NCBI RefSeq assembly: GCF_013522825.1
Contig: NZ_JAAMQZ010000008.1
Location: forward strand, 62,001 to 126,000
Source of the DNA: Stutzerimonas stutzeri
GTDB lineage: Bacteria > Pseudomonadota > Gammaproteobacteria > Pseudomonadales > Pseudomonadaceae
Direction: 5' to 3'
DNA: 64,000 nucleotides
The position numbers and the translations under genes are program-made. This document shows positions 34,737-44,345 of the stretch, piece after piece. The stretch's first letter is position 1, and the number at the start of each line of letters is the position of its first letter. The notes below the pieces were generated by a model. The model did no database searches and was not told where the DNA came from. It saw only the letters and a list, made by a program, of their open reading frames with translations.

Positions 34737-36548
34737 ATGAGCTACAAGAAGATCACCGTTACTGACACCATCCTGCGCGACGCCCACCAGTCCCTGCTGG
34801 CCACCCGCATGCGCACCGAAGACATGCTGCCGATCTGCGAAAAACTCGATCGCGTCGGCTACTGGTCGCTGGAAGTCTGGGGCGGCGCCACCTTCGACGC
34901 CTGCGTGCGCTTCCTCAAGGAAGACCCGTGGGAGCGTCTGCGCCAGCTGCGTGCCGCGCTGCCCAATACCCGCCTGCAGATGCTCCTGCGCGGGCAGAAC
35001 CTGTTGGGCTACCGCCACTACAGCGACGACGTGGTGGAAGCCTTCGTTGCCAAGGCCGCCGAGAACGGCATCGACGTGTTCCGCATCTTCGACGCGATGA
35101 ACGACGTGCGTAACCTGGAAACCGCCATCCGCGCCGTGAAGAAAAGCGGCAAGCATGCCCAGGGCACGATCTGCTACACCACCAGCCCGGTGCACACCAC
35201 CGAGGCCTTCGTCGCCCAGGCCCAGGCCATGGCCGACATGGGTGTGGACTCCATCGCCATCAAGGACATGGCCGGCCTGCTCACGCCCTACGCCACCGGC
35301 GCGCTGGTCAAGGCGCTCAAGGATGCGTTGCCGCAACTGGACGTGGTGGTGCATTCCCACGACACCGCTGGCGTGGCCAGCATGTGTCAGCTCAAGGCCA
35401 TCGAGAACGGCGCTGACCGCATCGACACCGCCATTTCCAGCATGGCCTGGGGCACCAGCCATCCGGGTACCGAGTCCATGGTCGCCGCGCTCAAGGGCAG
35501 CGAATACGACACCGGGCTGGACCTGAAACTGATCCAGGAAATCGGCCTGTACTTCTACGCTGTGCGCAAGAAGTACCACCAGTTCGAGAGCGAGTTCACC
35601 GGCGTGGATACCCGCGTGCAGGTCAACCAGGTGCCCGGCGGGATGATTTCCAACCTGGCCAACCAGCTCAAGGAGCAGGGCGCCCTGCACCGCATGGATG
35701 AAGTGCTGGCGGAAATCCCCAGGGTGCGCGAGGACCTCGGCTACCCGCCGCTGGTCACGCCCACTTCGCAGATCGTCGGCACCCAGGCGTTCTTCAACGT
35801 GCTGGCCGGCGAGCGCTACAAGACCATCACCAACGAGGTGAAGCTGTACCTGCAGGGCCGTTACGGCAAGGCTCCGGGCGACGTGTGCGAGCGGTTGCGC
35901 TTCCAGGCCATCGGCCATGAGGACGTCATCGTCTGCCGTCCGGCGGACCTGCTCAAACCGGAAATGGAGCGCCTGCGCGGTGAGGTCGGCCAACTGGCGC
36001 AGACCGAGGAAGATGTGCTGACCTACGCCATGTTCCCGGATATCGGACGCAAGTTCCTCGAAGAGCGCGCCGCCGGCACCCTGGCTCCGGAAGTGCTGCT
36101 GCCGATTCCCGATGGCAGTGGTGTGAGTTCTCCAGCAGACGAGGGTGTGCCGACCGAGTTCGTCATTGATGTGCACGGCGAGAGCTACCGCGTCGATATC
36201 ACCGGTGTCGGCGTCAAGGGCGAGGGCAAGCGTCACTTCTTCCTTTCCATCGACGGCATGCCGGAAGAGGTGGTGTTCGAGCCGCTGAACAACTTCGTCG
36301 GCGAGGGCGGCGGCAAGCGCAAGCAGGCCAGCGCGCCGGGCGATGTCAGCACCAGCATGCCGGGCAATGTCGTCGATGTGCTGGTCAAGGAGGGTGATGT
36401 GGTCAAGGCAGGACAGCCGGTGCTGATCAGCGAGGCGATGAAAATGGAAACCGAGATCCAGGCACCCATTGCCGGCACGGTGAAGGCCGTTCACGTCGCC
36501 AAGGGCGACCGCGTAACGCCTGGCGACCTGCTGATCGAAATCGTCTGA
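34737..36548 (+). CDS. pycB: Pyruvate carboxylase subunit B (carboxyltransferase-biotin carrier)
   Basis: The 603-residue protein transfers the carboxyl group to pyruvate, giving oxaloacetate. The carboxyltransferase domain begins Asp-Thr-Ile-Leu-Arg-Asp-Ala-His-Gln-Ser with metal-site His in Val-His-Ser-His-Asp. The C-terminal biotinyl domain carries Glu-Ala-Met-Lys-Met-Glu with the biotin Lys near residue 569. It resembles oxaloacetate decarboxylase alpha (oadA) and is often named so, but no membrane beta/gamma subunits are present, so pyruvate carboxylase is the better reading. Confidence 0.92.
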   Translation: MSYKKITVTDTILRDAHQSLLATRMRTEDMLPICEKLDRVGYWSLEVWGGATFDACVRFLKEDPWERLRQLRAALPNTRLQMLLRGQNLLGYRHYSDDVVEAFVAKAAENGIDVFRIFDAMNDVRNLETAIRAVKKSGKHAQGTICYTTSPVHTTEAFVAQAQAMADMGVDSIAIKDMAGLLTPYATGALVKALKDALPQLDVVVHSHDTAGVASMCQLKAIENGADRIDTAISSMAWGTSHPGTESMVAALKGSEYDTGLDLKLIQEIGLYFYAVRKKYHQFESEFTGVDTRVQVNQVPGGMISNLANQLKEQGALHRMDEVLAEIPRVREDLGYPPLVTPTSQIVGTQAFFNVLAGERYKTITNEVKLYLQGRYGKAPGDVCERLRFQAIGHEDVIVCRPADLLKPEMERLRGEVGQLAQTEEDVLTYAMFPDIGRKFLEERAAGTLAPEVLLPIPDGSGVSSPADEGVPTEFVIDVHGESYRVDITGVGVKGEGKRHFFLSIDGMPEEVVFEPLNNFVGEGGGKRKQASAPGDVSTSMPGNVVDVLVKEGDVVKAGQPVLISEAMKMETEIQAPIAGTVKAVHVAKGDRVTPGDLLIEIV

Positions 36549-36706
36549 CATCCGGGTGTGTCGGCAGGGACGTGGCATCCCTTTGCCGCCTGTAGCAGCC
36601 GGATACAGACCCGGCGCCGACCGATGTGGAAAACGCTTTACTGCCTCGTGATCACGGATGATGCTAGAGCCCGCCCGGCAGGGGCTGGCATGGAGGAGAT
36701 GAAACG

Positions 36707-37144
36707 ATGAAAACGGTTGGCCAGGTCGTCAACGCAAAGTCGGACTCGAACGTACACACCATCGCAGCGACCGACAGCGTGCTCGATGCGCTGCAGATAC
36801 TGGCGCAAAAGAACGTCGGCGCCCTGCCGGTAGTCGGCGACGATGGTCAGCTGGTGGGTATCGTCAGTGAGCGCGACTATGCGCGAAAGTGCGTGCTCAA
36901 AGGGCGTTCGTCGTTCGCCACGCCGGTGAGCGCCATCATGACGTCCAGCCTGGTGACTATCGAACCTCATCAGGGACTGGAGGAGTGCATGCAGCTGATG
37001 ACCGATCGGCACCTGCGCCACCTGCCGGTACTGGATGCGGGCAAGCTGGTCGGCATGCTCTCCATCGGTGACGTGGTCAAGGAACTGGTCGCCGAGAAAG
37101 AAAGCCTGATCCAGCATCTCGAACAGTACATTCGCGGCGAATAA
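36707..37144 (+). CDS. CBS-pair domain protein
   Basis: The 145-residue protein is a tandem CBS pair (residues about 15-65 and 80-135) with the motifs Gly-Ala-Leu-Pro-Val-Val and Arg-His-Leu-Pro-Val-Leu. Stand-alone CBS proteins bind adenine nucleotides and regulate partners; the partner is not evident. GGAGGAG precedes the start. It precedes carbonic anhydrase by about 90 bases in the same direction. Confidence 0.85.
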   Translation: MKTVGQVVNAKSDSNVHTIAATDSVLDALQILAQKNVGALPVVGDDGQLVGIVSERDYARKCVLKGRSSFATPVSAIMTSSLVTIEPHQGLEECMQLMTDRHLRHLPVLDAGKLVGMLSIGDVVKELVAEKESLIQHLEQYIRGE

Positions 37145-37235
37145 CCACACCCGCACCCTGAGCGTTCAAGCGCCAGCCGGTAACCGCTCGCCTGCCGCGC
37201 CGGGGCGGGGCAACCCATCAGAAGAGATGTCGAAC

Positions 37236-37931
37236 ATGTGCCTCGAAGACACGCCTAATGAAACCGCGCAGGAAGCGCTCGACAACCTGGTCGCGGGCGT
37301 CATGCGCTTTCGCGAGGATGTCTATCCGCAGCAGCGCGAGCTGTTCGCCAAGCTGGCCAACGAACAGACGCCGCGGGCGATGTTCATCACCTGTGCGGAT
37401 TCGCGAATCCTGCCGGAACTGATCACCCAGAGCTCGCCGGGCGACCTGTTCGTGACCCGCAACGTCGGCAATATCGTGCCGCCCTACGGCCAGATGAACG
37501 GGGGCGTCTCGACGGCCATCGAGTTCGCCGTGATGGCGCTGGGGGTCAAGCACATCATCGTCTGCGGGCATTCCGATTGCGGTGCGATGAAGGCGGTGCT
37601 CGACCCGTCCAGTCTGGAGCGCATGCCCACGGTCAGGAGCTGGCTGCGCCATGCCGAGGTGGCCCGTACCGTGGTGGAGGAAAACTGCGGTTGTGCCGAT
37701 GAGAGCACCTTGCGCATTCTCACCGAGGAAAATGTGCTGGCGCAGCTCGAACACCTGCGTACCCACCCCTCGGTGGCGGCACGCCTGGCCAGTGGGCAGC
37801 TGTTCATTCACGGCTGGCTCTACAACATCGGCACCAGTGAAATTCGCGCCTACGATGCGGCGCGTGGCGAGTTCCGCCTGATCGGCGATGGCCCCTTGCC
37901 GATGGCCACGCCCAAGTCGCGCTACGTCTGA
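37236..37931 (+). CDS. Beta-class carbonic anhydrase
   Basis: The 231-residue zinc enzyme interconverts CO2 and bicarbonate. Zinc ligands are in Cys-Ala-Asp-Ser-Arg and Gly-His-Ser-Asp-Cys-Gly; the Asp-Arg dyad is present. I prefer the ATG at 37236 because AGAAGAG is correctly spaced from it, while the one at 37227 abuts that site. Lying near pyruvate carboxylase, it could help supply bicarbonate, but coregulation is not shown. Confidence 0.92.
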   Translation: MCLEDTPNETAQEALDNLVAGVMRFREDVYPQQRELFAKLANEQTPRAMFITCADSRILPELITQSSPGDLFVTRNVGNIVPPYGQMNGGVSTAIEFAVMALGVKHIIVCGHSDCGAMKAVLDPSSLERMPTVRSWLRHAEVARTVVEENCGCADESTLRILTEENVLAQLEHLRTHPSVAARLASGQLFIHGWLYNIGTSEIRAYDAARGEFRLIGDGPLPMATPKSRYV

Positions 37932-38281
37932 AGGGCACTGCGTTGCCATCGCCGTGGTTCCCTTCGCGGCCAAGGCCCCTCCCACGATGGCCGTGTGCAT
38001 ACCGGTCCTGTGGGAGCGAACTGGTCCGCGAGCTTTCGAGGCACACTGAGAATCTCGCGGGCAATCCCCGCGAAAATCATGTTCGCTGCGATTCCGTAGG
38101 GCCGAACTTGTTCGGCCTTTGGCGGCTCCGTTGACCGAATGAATGCGGCCCTGCGCACTGTGGGTGCGGGGCAATGGGAACTTGGGGAACTTGCAGGCCG
38201 CTGAAAAGCTCGCGGACCGGTTCGCACGGTCGTGGCGGAGTGAAGAGCGAGGCTTCGCTCTGAAGCCTCGTCGGGTACAGC
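37932..38281. other. 350-base gene-free stretch with repeat mosaic
   Basis: Contains fragments of several intergenic repeats: GGGAGCGAACTGGTCCGCG near 38011, the palindrome GTAGGGCCGAACTTGTTCGGCC at 38096-38117, and GCTCGCGGACCGGTTCGCACGG near 38208. No gene is seen. Confidence 0.65.
38096..38117. repeat. Palindromic repeat GTAGGGCCGAAC family
   Basis: GTAGG followed by GGCCGAAC-TT-GTTCGGCC overlapping arms. A near-identical copy is at 44817-44838. Confidence 0.75.
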
Positions 38282-38734
38282 CTACTTGTGCAGCACGAAC
38301 TGCCCGGTGAAGCGCACGGCTTCGCGGCCATCGGCGGTCAGGATGCGGCTGTGCAGCGTCAGGCGCGAACGGCCACGGCGGCGGTAGATGGTTTCGAAGC
38401 GCTCCCACGCGCTGTCGTCAGGGGCCGAGCAAACCGCCGTGGCATCGTCGACCACCGGCAGCGGGTAATCGATCTGCCCTTCGTGGATGACGATATGCCC
38501 GTCTTCGATACCGGCCTCGCGCAGGCGCAGGTGCAGCCAGCCCCAGCCAGCCAGCACCGAGGCGCAGTAGAGGCTGCCACCGAACATGCTGCTCTTGTGA
38601 TTGATGTTCGCTTGCAGCGGCACCTTCACACGCAATTCGTGATTTTCCCATTGCTCGACACGCAGCCCCAGCGCGCGCGTCAACGGGATGTCGTGGTGCA
38701 GAAGGTCTTCCAGATAGCGGCTGTCGCGACTCAT
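38282..38734 (-). CDS. YiiD C-terminal-type hotdog thioesterase
   Basis: The 150-residue protein resembles the thioesterase domain found at the C-terminus of E. coli YiiD: His-Asp-Ile-Pro-Leu-Thr at the start, Lys-Ser-Ser-Met-Phe-Gly-Gly-Ser-Leu-Tyr as the hotdog helix. It presumably hydrolyses an acyl-CoA or acyl-carrier substrate that cannot be named. Stand-alone form, without the acetyltransferase half of YiiD. Confidence 0.8.
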   Translation of the reverse strand: MSRDSRYLEDLLHHDIPLTRALGLRVEQWENHELRVKVPLQANINHKSSMFGGSLYCASVLAGWGWLHLRLREAGIEDGHIVIHEGQIDYPLPVVDDATAVCSAPDDSAWERFETIYRRRGRSRLTLHSRILTADGREAVRFTGQFVLHK

Positions 38735-38845
38735 GCCGGGCGGGTTCCTAAACGTTGCAGATACAGGCAGACGTAAAGCATGACTGCTGAGTCACGATAT
38801 TGCCAGTGTCCGTCGCCTTTTGCCGAGCCTTCCCGAGGCCGTCTA

Positions 38846-39250
38846 TCAGCGTGCGACGGTTTTCTGCTGATAGGCGCAGTAACCGGGCCTGGGGCCGATT
38901 CCGGGGTGGTTGCGACAGGTATCCGGACGCCTGGCGTAGACCGTGCACAGGCGCGTCTGCCGGTCGAGATAGAGGCAGTCGCCGTTGGCCAGACGGGTGA
39001 GGGTGAAGACGCCGTGCTTCTGGTTGAAATGCTCGACGATACCGGCCTTGCTCAGACGCCTGGCGATGTTCTTCGCCGGCTCTTCCCGCTCGAAGGCGTC
39101 GACCAGTTCCAGGCGGATCAGGTCGTCGATGCGCACCTCCACCGGCAGCGTGCAGCAGGTGGCACGACAGTCGCGGCACAGACCGTTGCTGTAGCGCGCC
39201 CAGGTTTCCAGGCGGTCGGGGTCGGCAGAAGCGATCAGTCGGGTCTTCAC
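38846..39250 (-). CDS. YkgJ-family cysteine cluster protein
   Basis: The ~134-residue protein has the Cys pattern of the YkgJ/UPF0153 family: Cys-Arg-Asp-Cys-Arg-Ala-Thr-Cys-Cys near residue 25, Cys-Leu-Tyr...Cys-Thr-Val-Tyr, Arg-Pro-Asp-Thr-Cys and a last Cys. Such proteins probably bind Zn or Fe-S; function is unknown. I place the start at GTG 39250 (Met-Lys-Thr-Arg-Leu-Ile); a TTG three codons upstream is an alternative, and no ribosome site decides. Confidence 0.78.
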   Translation of the reverse strand: MKTRLIASADPDRLETWARYSNGLCRDCRATCCTLPVEVRIDDLIRLELVDAFEREEPAKNIARRLSKAGIVEHFNQKHGVFTLTRLANGDCLYLDRQTRLCTVYARRPDTCRNHPGIGPRPGYCAYQQKTVAR

Positions 39251-39408
39251 GGTGCGCAATTCGGTAATGAGGGCGCGCGATCATAACGGGGCGGGGTGGA
39301 ATTTCCAGTGAAACCGACGAGTCGAACCCCGACAGATGGTTACCCGCAGCCGGGTCAAACCTGCAAACCTCTCACATTGCCATTCGCGCAGCGCTACGAG
39401 GCCCGTCC

Positions 39409-41874
39409 ATGACGCAACAATCGCACGCACCCTCCGCCGATGAAGTCGAAGCCTTCCGCACCACCATTCTCGCCAAGCTGACCTATTCCATCGGCAAGGA
39501 CCCCGAGCATGCCTCCGATCACGACTGGTTCGAGGCGGTGGCGCTGGCCACCCGCGACCGCATGATCGATCAGTGGATGGACCGCACCCGCGAGAGCTAT
39601 CGCCAGGGCAAGAAGCGCGTCTATTACCTCTCCCTGGAATTCCTGATTGGCCGGCTGCTCATCGACAGCCTGAGCAACCTCGGGCTGCTGGAAACCGCCC
39701 GCCAGGCGCTGGCCGGGATCGATGTCGATTTCGAGCGCATTCGCCTGACCGAGCCGGATGCGGCGTTGGGCAATGGCGGCCTGGGGCGGCTGGCCGCCTG
39801 CTTCATGGAAAGCATGGCCACGCTGGGCATCGCCGCCCATGGCTACGGTATTCGTTACGATCACGGCCTGTTCCGCCAGGCCATCGTCGATGGCTGGCAG
39901 CACGAGCAGACCGAGACCTGGCTCAATTTCGGCAATCCCTGGGAGTTCGAGCGGCCCGAAGTCAGCTACCTGATCGGCTTCGGCGGCAGCGTCATGGCGT
40001 TGCCCGCCGAAGCCCCCGGCAAGGAGCCCAAGCATTTCTGGCACTGGGCCGAAGGTGTGCGCGCCATTGCCTACGACACGCCGGTGGTGGGCTGGCGCGG
40101 GGCCAGCGTCAACACGCTGAGGCTGTGGCGCGCCCGTGCCGAGGCGGATTTCCATCTGGAGCGCTTCAATGCCGGCGACCATGTCGGTGCGGTGGCCGAA
40201 GGCGCCCGTGCCGAAAGCATCTCGCGGGTGCTCTATCCCGCCGACAGCACCGAAGCCGGCCAGGAGCTGCGCCTGCGCCAGGAATACTTCTTCGTTGCGG
40301 CGTCGCTGCAGGACCTGTTGCGCCGGCATCTGGATCAGCGCGGCACCTTGCTGAACCTGCCGGAATTCGCCGCCATCCAGCTCAACGACACCCACCCGGC
40401 CATCGCCGTGGCGGAGCTGATGCGGCTGCTGGTGGATGTGCAGGACATCCCCTGGGACAAGGCCTGGGAGCTCACGGTCGCGACCCTGTCCTATACCAAC
40501 CACACGCTGCTGCCCGAAGCCCTGGAAACCTGGCCGGTGGGCCTGATGGAGCGGTTGCTGCCGCGCCACATGCAGATCATCTACCTGATCAACGCGCAGC
40601 ATCTGGATGCCTTGCGCGAGCGCGGCATTCAAAATCTCGAACTGCTGCGCTCGGTGTCGCTGATCGAGGAAGGCAATGGGCGCCGGGTGCGCATGGGTAA
40701 CCTGGCGTTTCTCGGCTCGCACTGCGTCAATGGCGTCTCGGCGCTGCATACCCAGCTGATGCGCGAAACGGTGTTCACCGACCTGCATCGGCTGTACCCC
40801 GAGCGCATCAGCAACAAGACCAACGGCATCACCTTTCGCCGCTGGCTGTACCAGTCCAACCCGCAGCTGACGAGCCTGCTGGTCGAGCACCTGGGCAGCG
40901 CCCTGCTCGATGCACCACAAGCCCTGCTACCCAGGCTGGAACCCTTTGCCGAACAGGCGCAGTTCCGCGCACGCTTCGCCGCCCAGCGCCTGGCCAACAA
41001 GCAGCTGCTGGCACACATGATCCAGGAAAGCCTGGGCATCTGCGTCGATCCCACGGCCTTGTTCGACGTTCACGTCAAGCGCATCCACGAATACAAACGG
41101 CAGCTGCTCAACCTGCTGCATACCGTGGCGCTGTACCAGGCGATTCGTTCCGATCCGGGCGGCGACTGGGTGCCACGCGTGAAGATCTTCGCCGGCAAGG
41201 CGGCGGCCAGTTATCACACTGCCAAGATGATCATCAAGCTGACCAACGACATCGCCCGCACCATCAACGACGATCCGACCGTGCGCGGCCTGCTCAAGGT
41301 GGTCTTTCTGCCCAACTACAACGTCAGTCTGGCCGAGCGCATCATCCCCGCGGCAGACCTTTCCGAGCAGATATCCACCGCCGGGCTGGAGGCCTCGGGC
41401 ACCAGCAACATGAAGTTCGCCCTCAACGGCGCGCTGACCATCGGCACCCTGGATGGCGCCAATGTGGAAATGAGCGAGCAGATCGGCCTGGAGCACATGT
41501 TCATCTTCGGCCTGACCGCGCAGGAGGTGGAAGCGCGCAAGCAGGCCGGCGAGTACAGCGCCGAGGCGACCATCTTCGGCTCGCCACGGCTCAGCGAGGT
41601 GCTGCTGGCGATTCGCGACGGCGCCTTCTCCGCCGAGGACCCGGGCCGCTACACGGCGCTTATCGACGGTCTCAAGTGGCAGGATACCTTCATGGTCTGT
41701 GCCGACTTCGAAGCCTACTGGCAGGCGCAGCTGGACGTCGAGGCACGCTGGCGCGACCCCGACAGCTGGTGGCGCTCCGCCGTGCTCAATACCGCGCGCA
41801 CCGGCTGGTTCTCCTCGGACCGGACCATCCGCGAATACGCCGAGGATATCTGGAAGGTGATGCAGGCCGGGTAA
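39409..41874 (+). CDS. glgP: Glycogen/maltodextrin phosphorylase
   Basis: The 821-residue PLP enzyme releases glucose 1-phosphate from alpha-1,4-glucans. The PLP lysine is Lys669 in Thr-Ser-Asn-Met-Lys-Phe-Ala-Leu-Asn-Gly-Ala; Lys-Arg-Ile-His-Glu-Tyr-Lys-Arg-Gln and the N-terminal Tyr-Tyr-Leu-Ser-Leu-Glu-Phe-Leu are intact. Length is standard. No other glycogen gene is near, but fbp follows 131 bases downstream, placing two sugar-phosphate enzymes together. Confidence 0.95.
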   Translation: MTQQSHAPSADEVEAFRTTILAKLTYSIGKDPEHASDHDWFEAVALATRDRMIDQWMDRTRESYRQGKKRVYYLSLEFLIGRLLIDSLSNLGLLETARQALAGIDVDFERIRLTEPDAALGNGGLGRLAACFMESMATLGIAAHGYGIRYDHGLFRQAIVDGWQHEQTETWLNFGNPWEFERPEVSYLIGFGGSVMALPAEAPGKEPKHFWHWAEGVRAIAYDTPVVGWRGASVNTLRLWRARAEADFHLERFNAGDHVGAVAEGARAESISRVLYPADSTEAGQELRLRQEYFFVAASLQDLLRRHLDQRGTLLNLPEFAAIQLNDTHPAIAVAELMRLLVDVQDIPWDKAWELTVATLSYTNHTLLPEALETWPVGLMERLLPRHMQIIYLINAQHLDALRERGIQNLELLRSVSLIEEGNGRRVRMGNLAFLGSHCVNGVSALHTQLMRETVFTDLHRLYPERISNKTNGITFRRWLYQSNPQLTSLLVEHLGSALLDAPQALLPRLEPFAEQAQFRARFAAQRLANKQLLAHMIQESLGICVDPTALFDVHVKRIHEYKRQLLNLLHTVALYQAIRSDPGGDWVPRVKIFAGKAAASYHTAKMIIKLTNDIARTINDDPTVRGLLKVVFLPNYNVSLAERIIPAADLSEQISTAGLEASGTSNMKFALNGALTIGTLDGANVEMSEQIGLEHMFIFGLTAQEVEARKQAGEYSAEATIFGSPRLSEVLLAIRDGAFSAEDPGRYTALIDGLKWQDTFMVCADFEAYWQAQLDVEARWRDPDSWWRSAVLNTARTGWFSSDRTIREYAEDIWKVMQAG

Positions 41875-42005
41875 TGCGCCACCGCCCGGCGAGTGGTCAT
41901 TCACCGTTTCGCTGAACTCCTGCAGACCATGGTCGGTCTGAGGGAGATTAGTAGCCCCGTGCCCTGCTAAACTGCGCGGGTTTTCCCCTCTCCCGGAGTC
42001 ATTCC

Positions 42006-43016
42006 ATGTCACGCGTAACCCTGAGCCGCTACCTGATCGAGCAGACTCGCAGCAACAACACCCCTGCGGATTTGCGCTTCCTCATCGAGGTCGTGGCGCG
42101 GGCGTGCAAGGAAATCAGCTACGCGGTATCCAAGGGCGCGCTGGGCGGCGTGCTTGGCAGCGCCGACAGTGAAAATATTCAGGGCGAGGTACAGAAGAAA
42201 CTGGACGTGCTGTCCAACGAGATCCTGCTCGAAGCCAACGAATGGGGCGGCCACCTGGCCGGCATGGCCTCCGAGGAAATGGACAATGCCTACCAGATTC
42301 CCGGCAAGTACCCCAAGGGTGCCTATCTGCTGGTATTCGACCCGCTGGATGGCTCATCCAACATCGACGTGAACGTGTCGGTCGGCACCATCTTCTCGGT
42401 GCTGCGTTGCCCTGGCGAATGTTTCACCCAGAACGATGCCCTCGGCGAAGAGGCGTTCCTTCAGCCAGGCACCAGGCAGGTCGCCGCCGGCTATGCCATC
42501 TACGGCCCGCAGACCATGCTGATGCTGACCCTGGGCAACGGCGTGATGGGCTTCACCCTGGATCGCGAGCTGGGCAGCTTCGTGCTCACCCACGAGAACA
42601 TCCGGGTGCCGCACAGCACCGCCGAGTTCGCCATCAACATGTCCAACCAGCGCCACTGGGACGAGCCGGTCAAGCGCTATGTCAGCGAACTGCTGGCCGG
42701 AGAGGAAGGCCCGCTGGGCAAGAACTACAACATGCGCTGGATCGCCTCGATGGTGGCCGACGTGCATCGCATCCTCACCCGTGGCGGTCTGTTCATGTAC
42801 CCCTGGGACGCGCGTGAGCCGGAGAAGCCCGGCAAGCTGCGCCTGATGTACGAGGCCAATCCCATGTCCTTCATCATCGAACAGGCCGGCGGCGCTGCCA
42901 CCAATGGCCAGCAGCGCATTCTCGACATCCAGCCGACGTCCCTGCACCAGCGCGTGCCGGTGTTCCTCGGCTCGCCGGAAGAAGTCGAGCGTGTCACCGG
43001 CTATCACAAGGGCTGA
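42006..43016 (+). CDS. fbp: Fructose-1,6-bisphosphatase class I
   Basis: The 336-residue gluconeogenic enzyme shows the metal site [11 protein letters not shown] near residue 112 and the sugar-binding Asn-Met-Arg-Trp and Met-Tyr-Glu-Ala-Asn-Pro-Met. The ATG follows CCGGAG. It is followed directly by the DUF924 gene with no gap. Confidence 0.95.
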   Translation: MSRVTLSRYLIEQTRSNNTPADLRFLIEVVARACKEISYAVSKGALGGVLGSADSENIQGEVQKKLDVLSNEILLEANEWGGHLAGMASEEMDNAYQIPGKYPKGAYLLVFDPLDGSSNIDVNVSVGTIFSVLRCPGECFTQNDALGEEAFLQPGTRQVAAGYAIYGPQTMLMLTLGNGVMGFTLDRELGSFVLTHENIRVPHSTAEFAINMSNQRHWDEPVKRYVSELLAGEEGPLGKNYNMRWIASMVADVHRILTRGGLFMYPWDAREPEKPGKLRLMYEANPMSFIIEQAGGAATNGQQRILDIQPTSLHQRVPVFLGSPEEVERVTGYHKG

Positions 43017-43622
43017 ATGATGCGCGCGCCGTGGCAGGACTTGCTGGACTGGTGGTTTGGCCAGGGCCGCACGGCGCAACAGATCGTCAACGAAAAACAT
43101 CGGCTGTGGTTTGGCTACAAACCGGAGCAGGACCGCGAAGCGCGTGAGCGTTTCGGCGATCTGTGCGAACAGGCGCTCGCCGATGGCCTGCAGGAGTGGA
43201 CTGATTCCGAGCAGGGTTGGCTGGCGCTGATTCTGCTGCTCGACCAGCTGCCGCGAATGCTCCATCGTGGCACGCCACGGGCATTTGCCGGCGATGCGCG
43301 TGCCCGACAACAGGTCAGCGACGGCATGGCGCAGGGACGCGACAGATTGCTCGCGCCCTTGGAGCGGGTGTTTATCTATCTGGTGCTGGAGCATGCCGAG
43401 AACCTGGCCGATCAGGATTTGGCCGTGGCTCAGTTCATGGCGCTGCGCGACATGGCTGCCACAGAAGAACGGCCCGCTTTCGATGAGTTTTTCGACTTCG
43501 CCGAACGTCATCGCGACGTGATCGCTCGTTTTGGCCGCTTCCCCCACCGCAATGCGATCCTTGGCCGCGTGTCGAGCGCAGCCGAGGAGGATTATCTTGC
43601 GCGACCGGGTTCCGGGTTCTGA
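43017..43622 (+). CDS. DUF924 family protein
   Basis: The 201-residue helical protein fits DUF924: Asp-Trp-Trp-Phe-Gly near the start, Leu-Leu-Asp-Gln-Leu-Pro-Arg, a Phe-Ile-Tyr-Leu-Val-Leu-Glu-His-Ala-Glu helix, and Arg-Phe-Pro-His-Arg-Asn-Ala near the end. The fold is TPR-like; no function is known. The start (ATGATG) begins right after the fbp stop, implying coupled translation. Confidence 0.85.
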   Translation: MMRAPWQDLLDWWFGQGRTAQQIVNEKHRLWFGYKPEQDREARERFGDLCEQALADGLQEWTDSEQGWLALILLLDQLPRMLHRGTPRAFAGDARARQQVSDGMAQGRDRLLAPLERVFIYLVLEHAENLADQDLAVAQFMALRDMAATEERPAFDEFFDFAERHRDVIARFGRFPHRNAILGRVSSAAEEDYLARPGSGF

Positions 43623-43705
43623 AAGGCTATGCCCGGTTAGCCGTTCCGGGCGTGAGGAACTACGTATGGGGGCGGACTGTCATGCCCGGATAAGGCTCTT
43701 GGGAT

Positions 43706-43736
43706 GTCGGGTTACGCCTTCGGCTAACACGACCTA
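43706..43736. repeat. REP-like palindrome (GTCGGGTTACGCC)
   Basis: Diverged copy of the GTCGGATTACGCC-TTC-GGCTAATCCGACCTAC element between the convergent DUF924 and phnN genes. Confidence 0.75.
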
Positions 43737-43750
43737 CGACAATCCGAGCC

Positions 43751-44290
43751 TCATACCTCAAGGATGTGCAGAAACTTCTGTGCCGTCAGTTCGAGATCGC
43801 CGGAGTTGTCCAGCAGATGCAGGTCGTTCGCCGCGCTTTCAAAGCGGGCATTGCGCGCCAGGCGCTGCTCGATCTGTGCGACCGTTTCGCGCTTGCGCGC
43901 CAGCAGACGCTGGCGCAGCACCTCGGGCCTGACGCTCAGCAGCACCACGAGCAGATCGGGATAGCGCAGGCGCGCCTGGGGCAGGTAGCCACGCGAGCCG
44001 TTGACCACGACAGCGCTGCCTTCGGCCAGCCACTGCTCGATCTGCAACGGAATGCCATAGGCCAGGCCGTTGGCCCGCCAGCTCATGGCGAAGGCGCCGC
44101 TGGCCTCGAGGCGCTCGAACGCGTCTTCGCTTACCGCCTGCGCGTCCTCGCCAAGCGATTGGGCCGAACGGGTGATGACCCGCCGGGCAATGCGCACGCC
44201 ACGCGCGGCCAGGCGCTCGCGTGCGGCATCGAGCAGGCTGTCCTTGCCCGAACCGGAAGGACCGATGAGATAGATCAACCTGCCTTTCAT
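43751..44290 (-). CDS. phnN: Ribose 1,5-bisphosphate phosphokinase PhnN
   Basis: The 179-residue kinase phosphorylates ribose 1,5-bisphosphate to PRPP. It has a P-loop Gly-Pro-Ser-Gly-Ser-Gly-Lys-Asp and the guanylate-kinase-like layout with Arg-Val-Ile-Thr-Arg. PhnN usually serves the carbon-phosphorus lyase pathway; no other phn gene is in the window. The start at 44290 has AGAGGA upstream; the frame to 44329 is an unsupported extension. Confidence 0.85.
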   Translation of the reverse strand: MKGRLIYLIGPSGSGKDSLLDAARERLAARGVRIARRVITRSAQSLGEDAQAVSEDAFERLEASGAFAMSWRANGLAYGIPLQIEQWLAEGSAVVVNGSRGYLPQARLRYPDLLVVLLSVRPEVLRQRLLARKRETVAQIEQRLARNARFESAANDLHLLDNSGDLELTAQKFLHILEV

Positions 44291-44345
44291 GCAATTCCTC
44301 TGGTACTTTGCCGCCCGCGCCGCTGGCAACCGAACGGTAAAAAAC

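Noticed and set aside
34737..36548. Oxaloacetate decarboxylase sodium pump alpha subunit
   Set aside because: No beta or gamma membrane subunit genes; the adjacent biotin carboxylase and LysR gene fit two-subunit pyruvate carboxylase.
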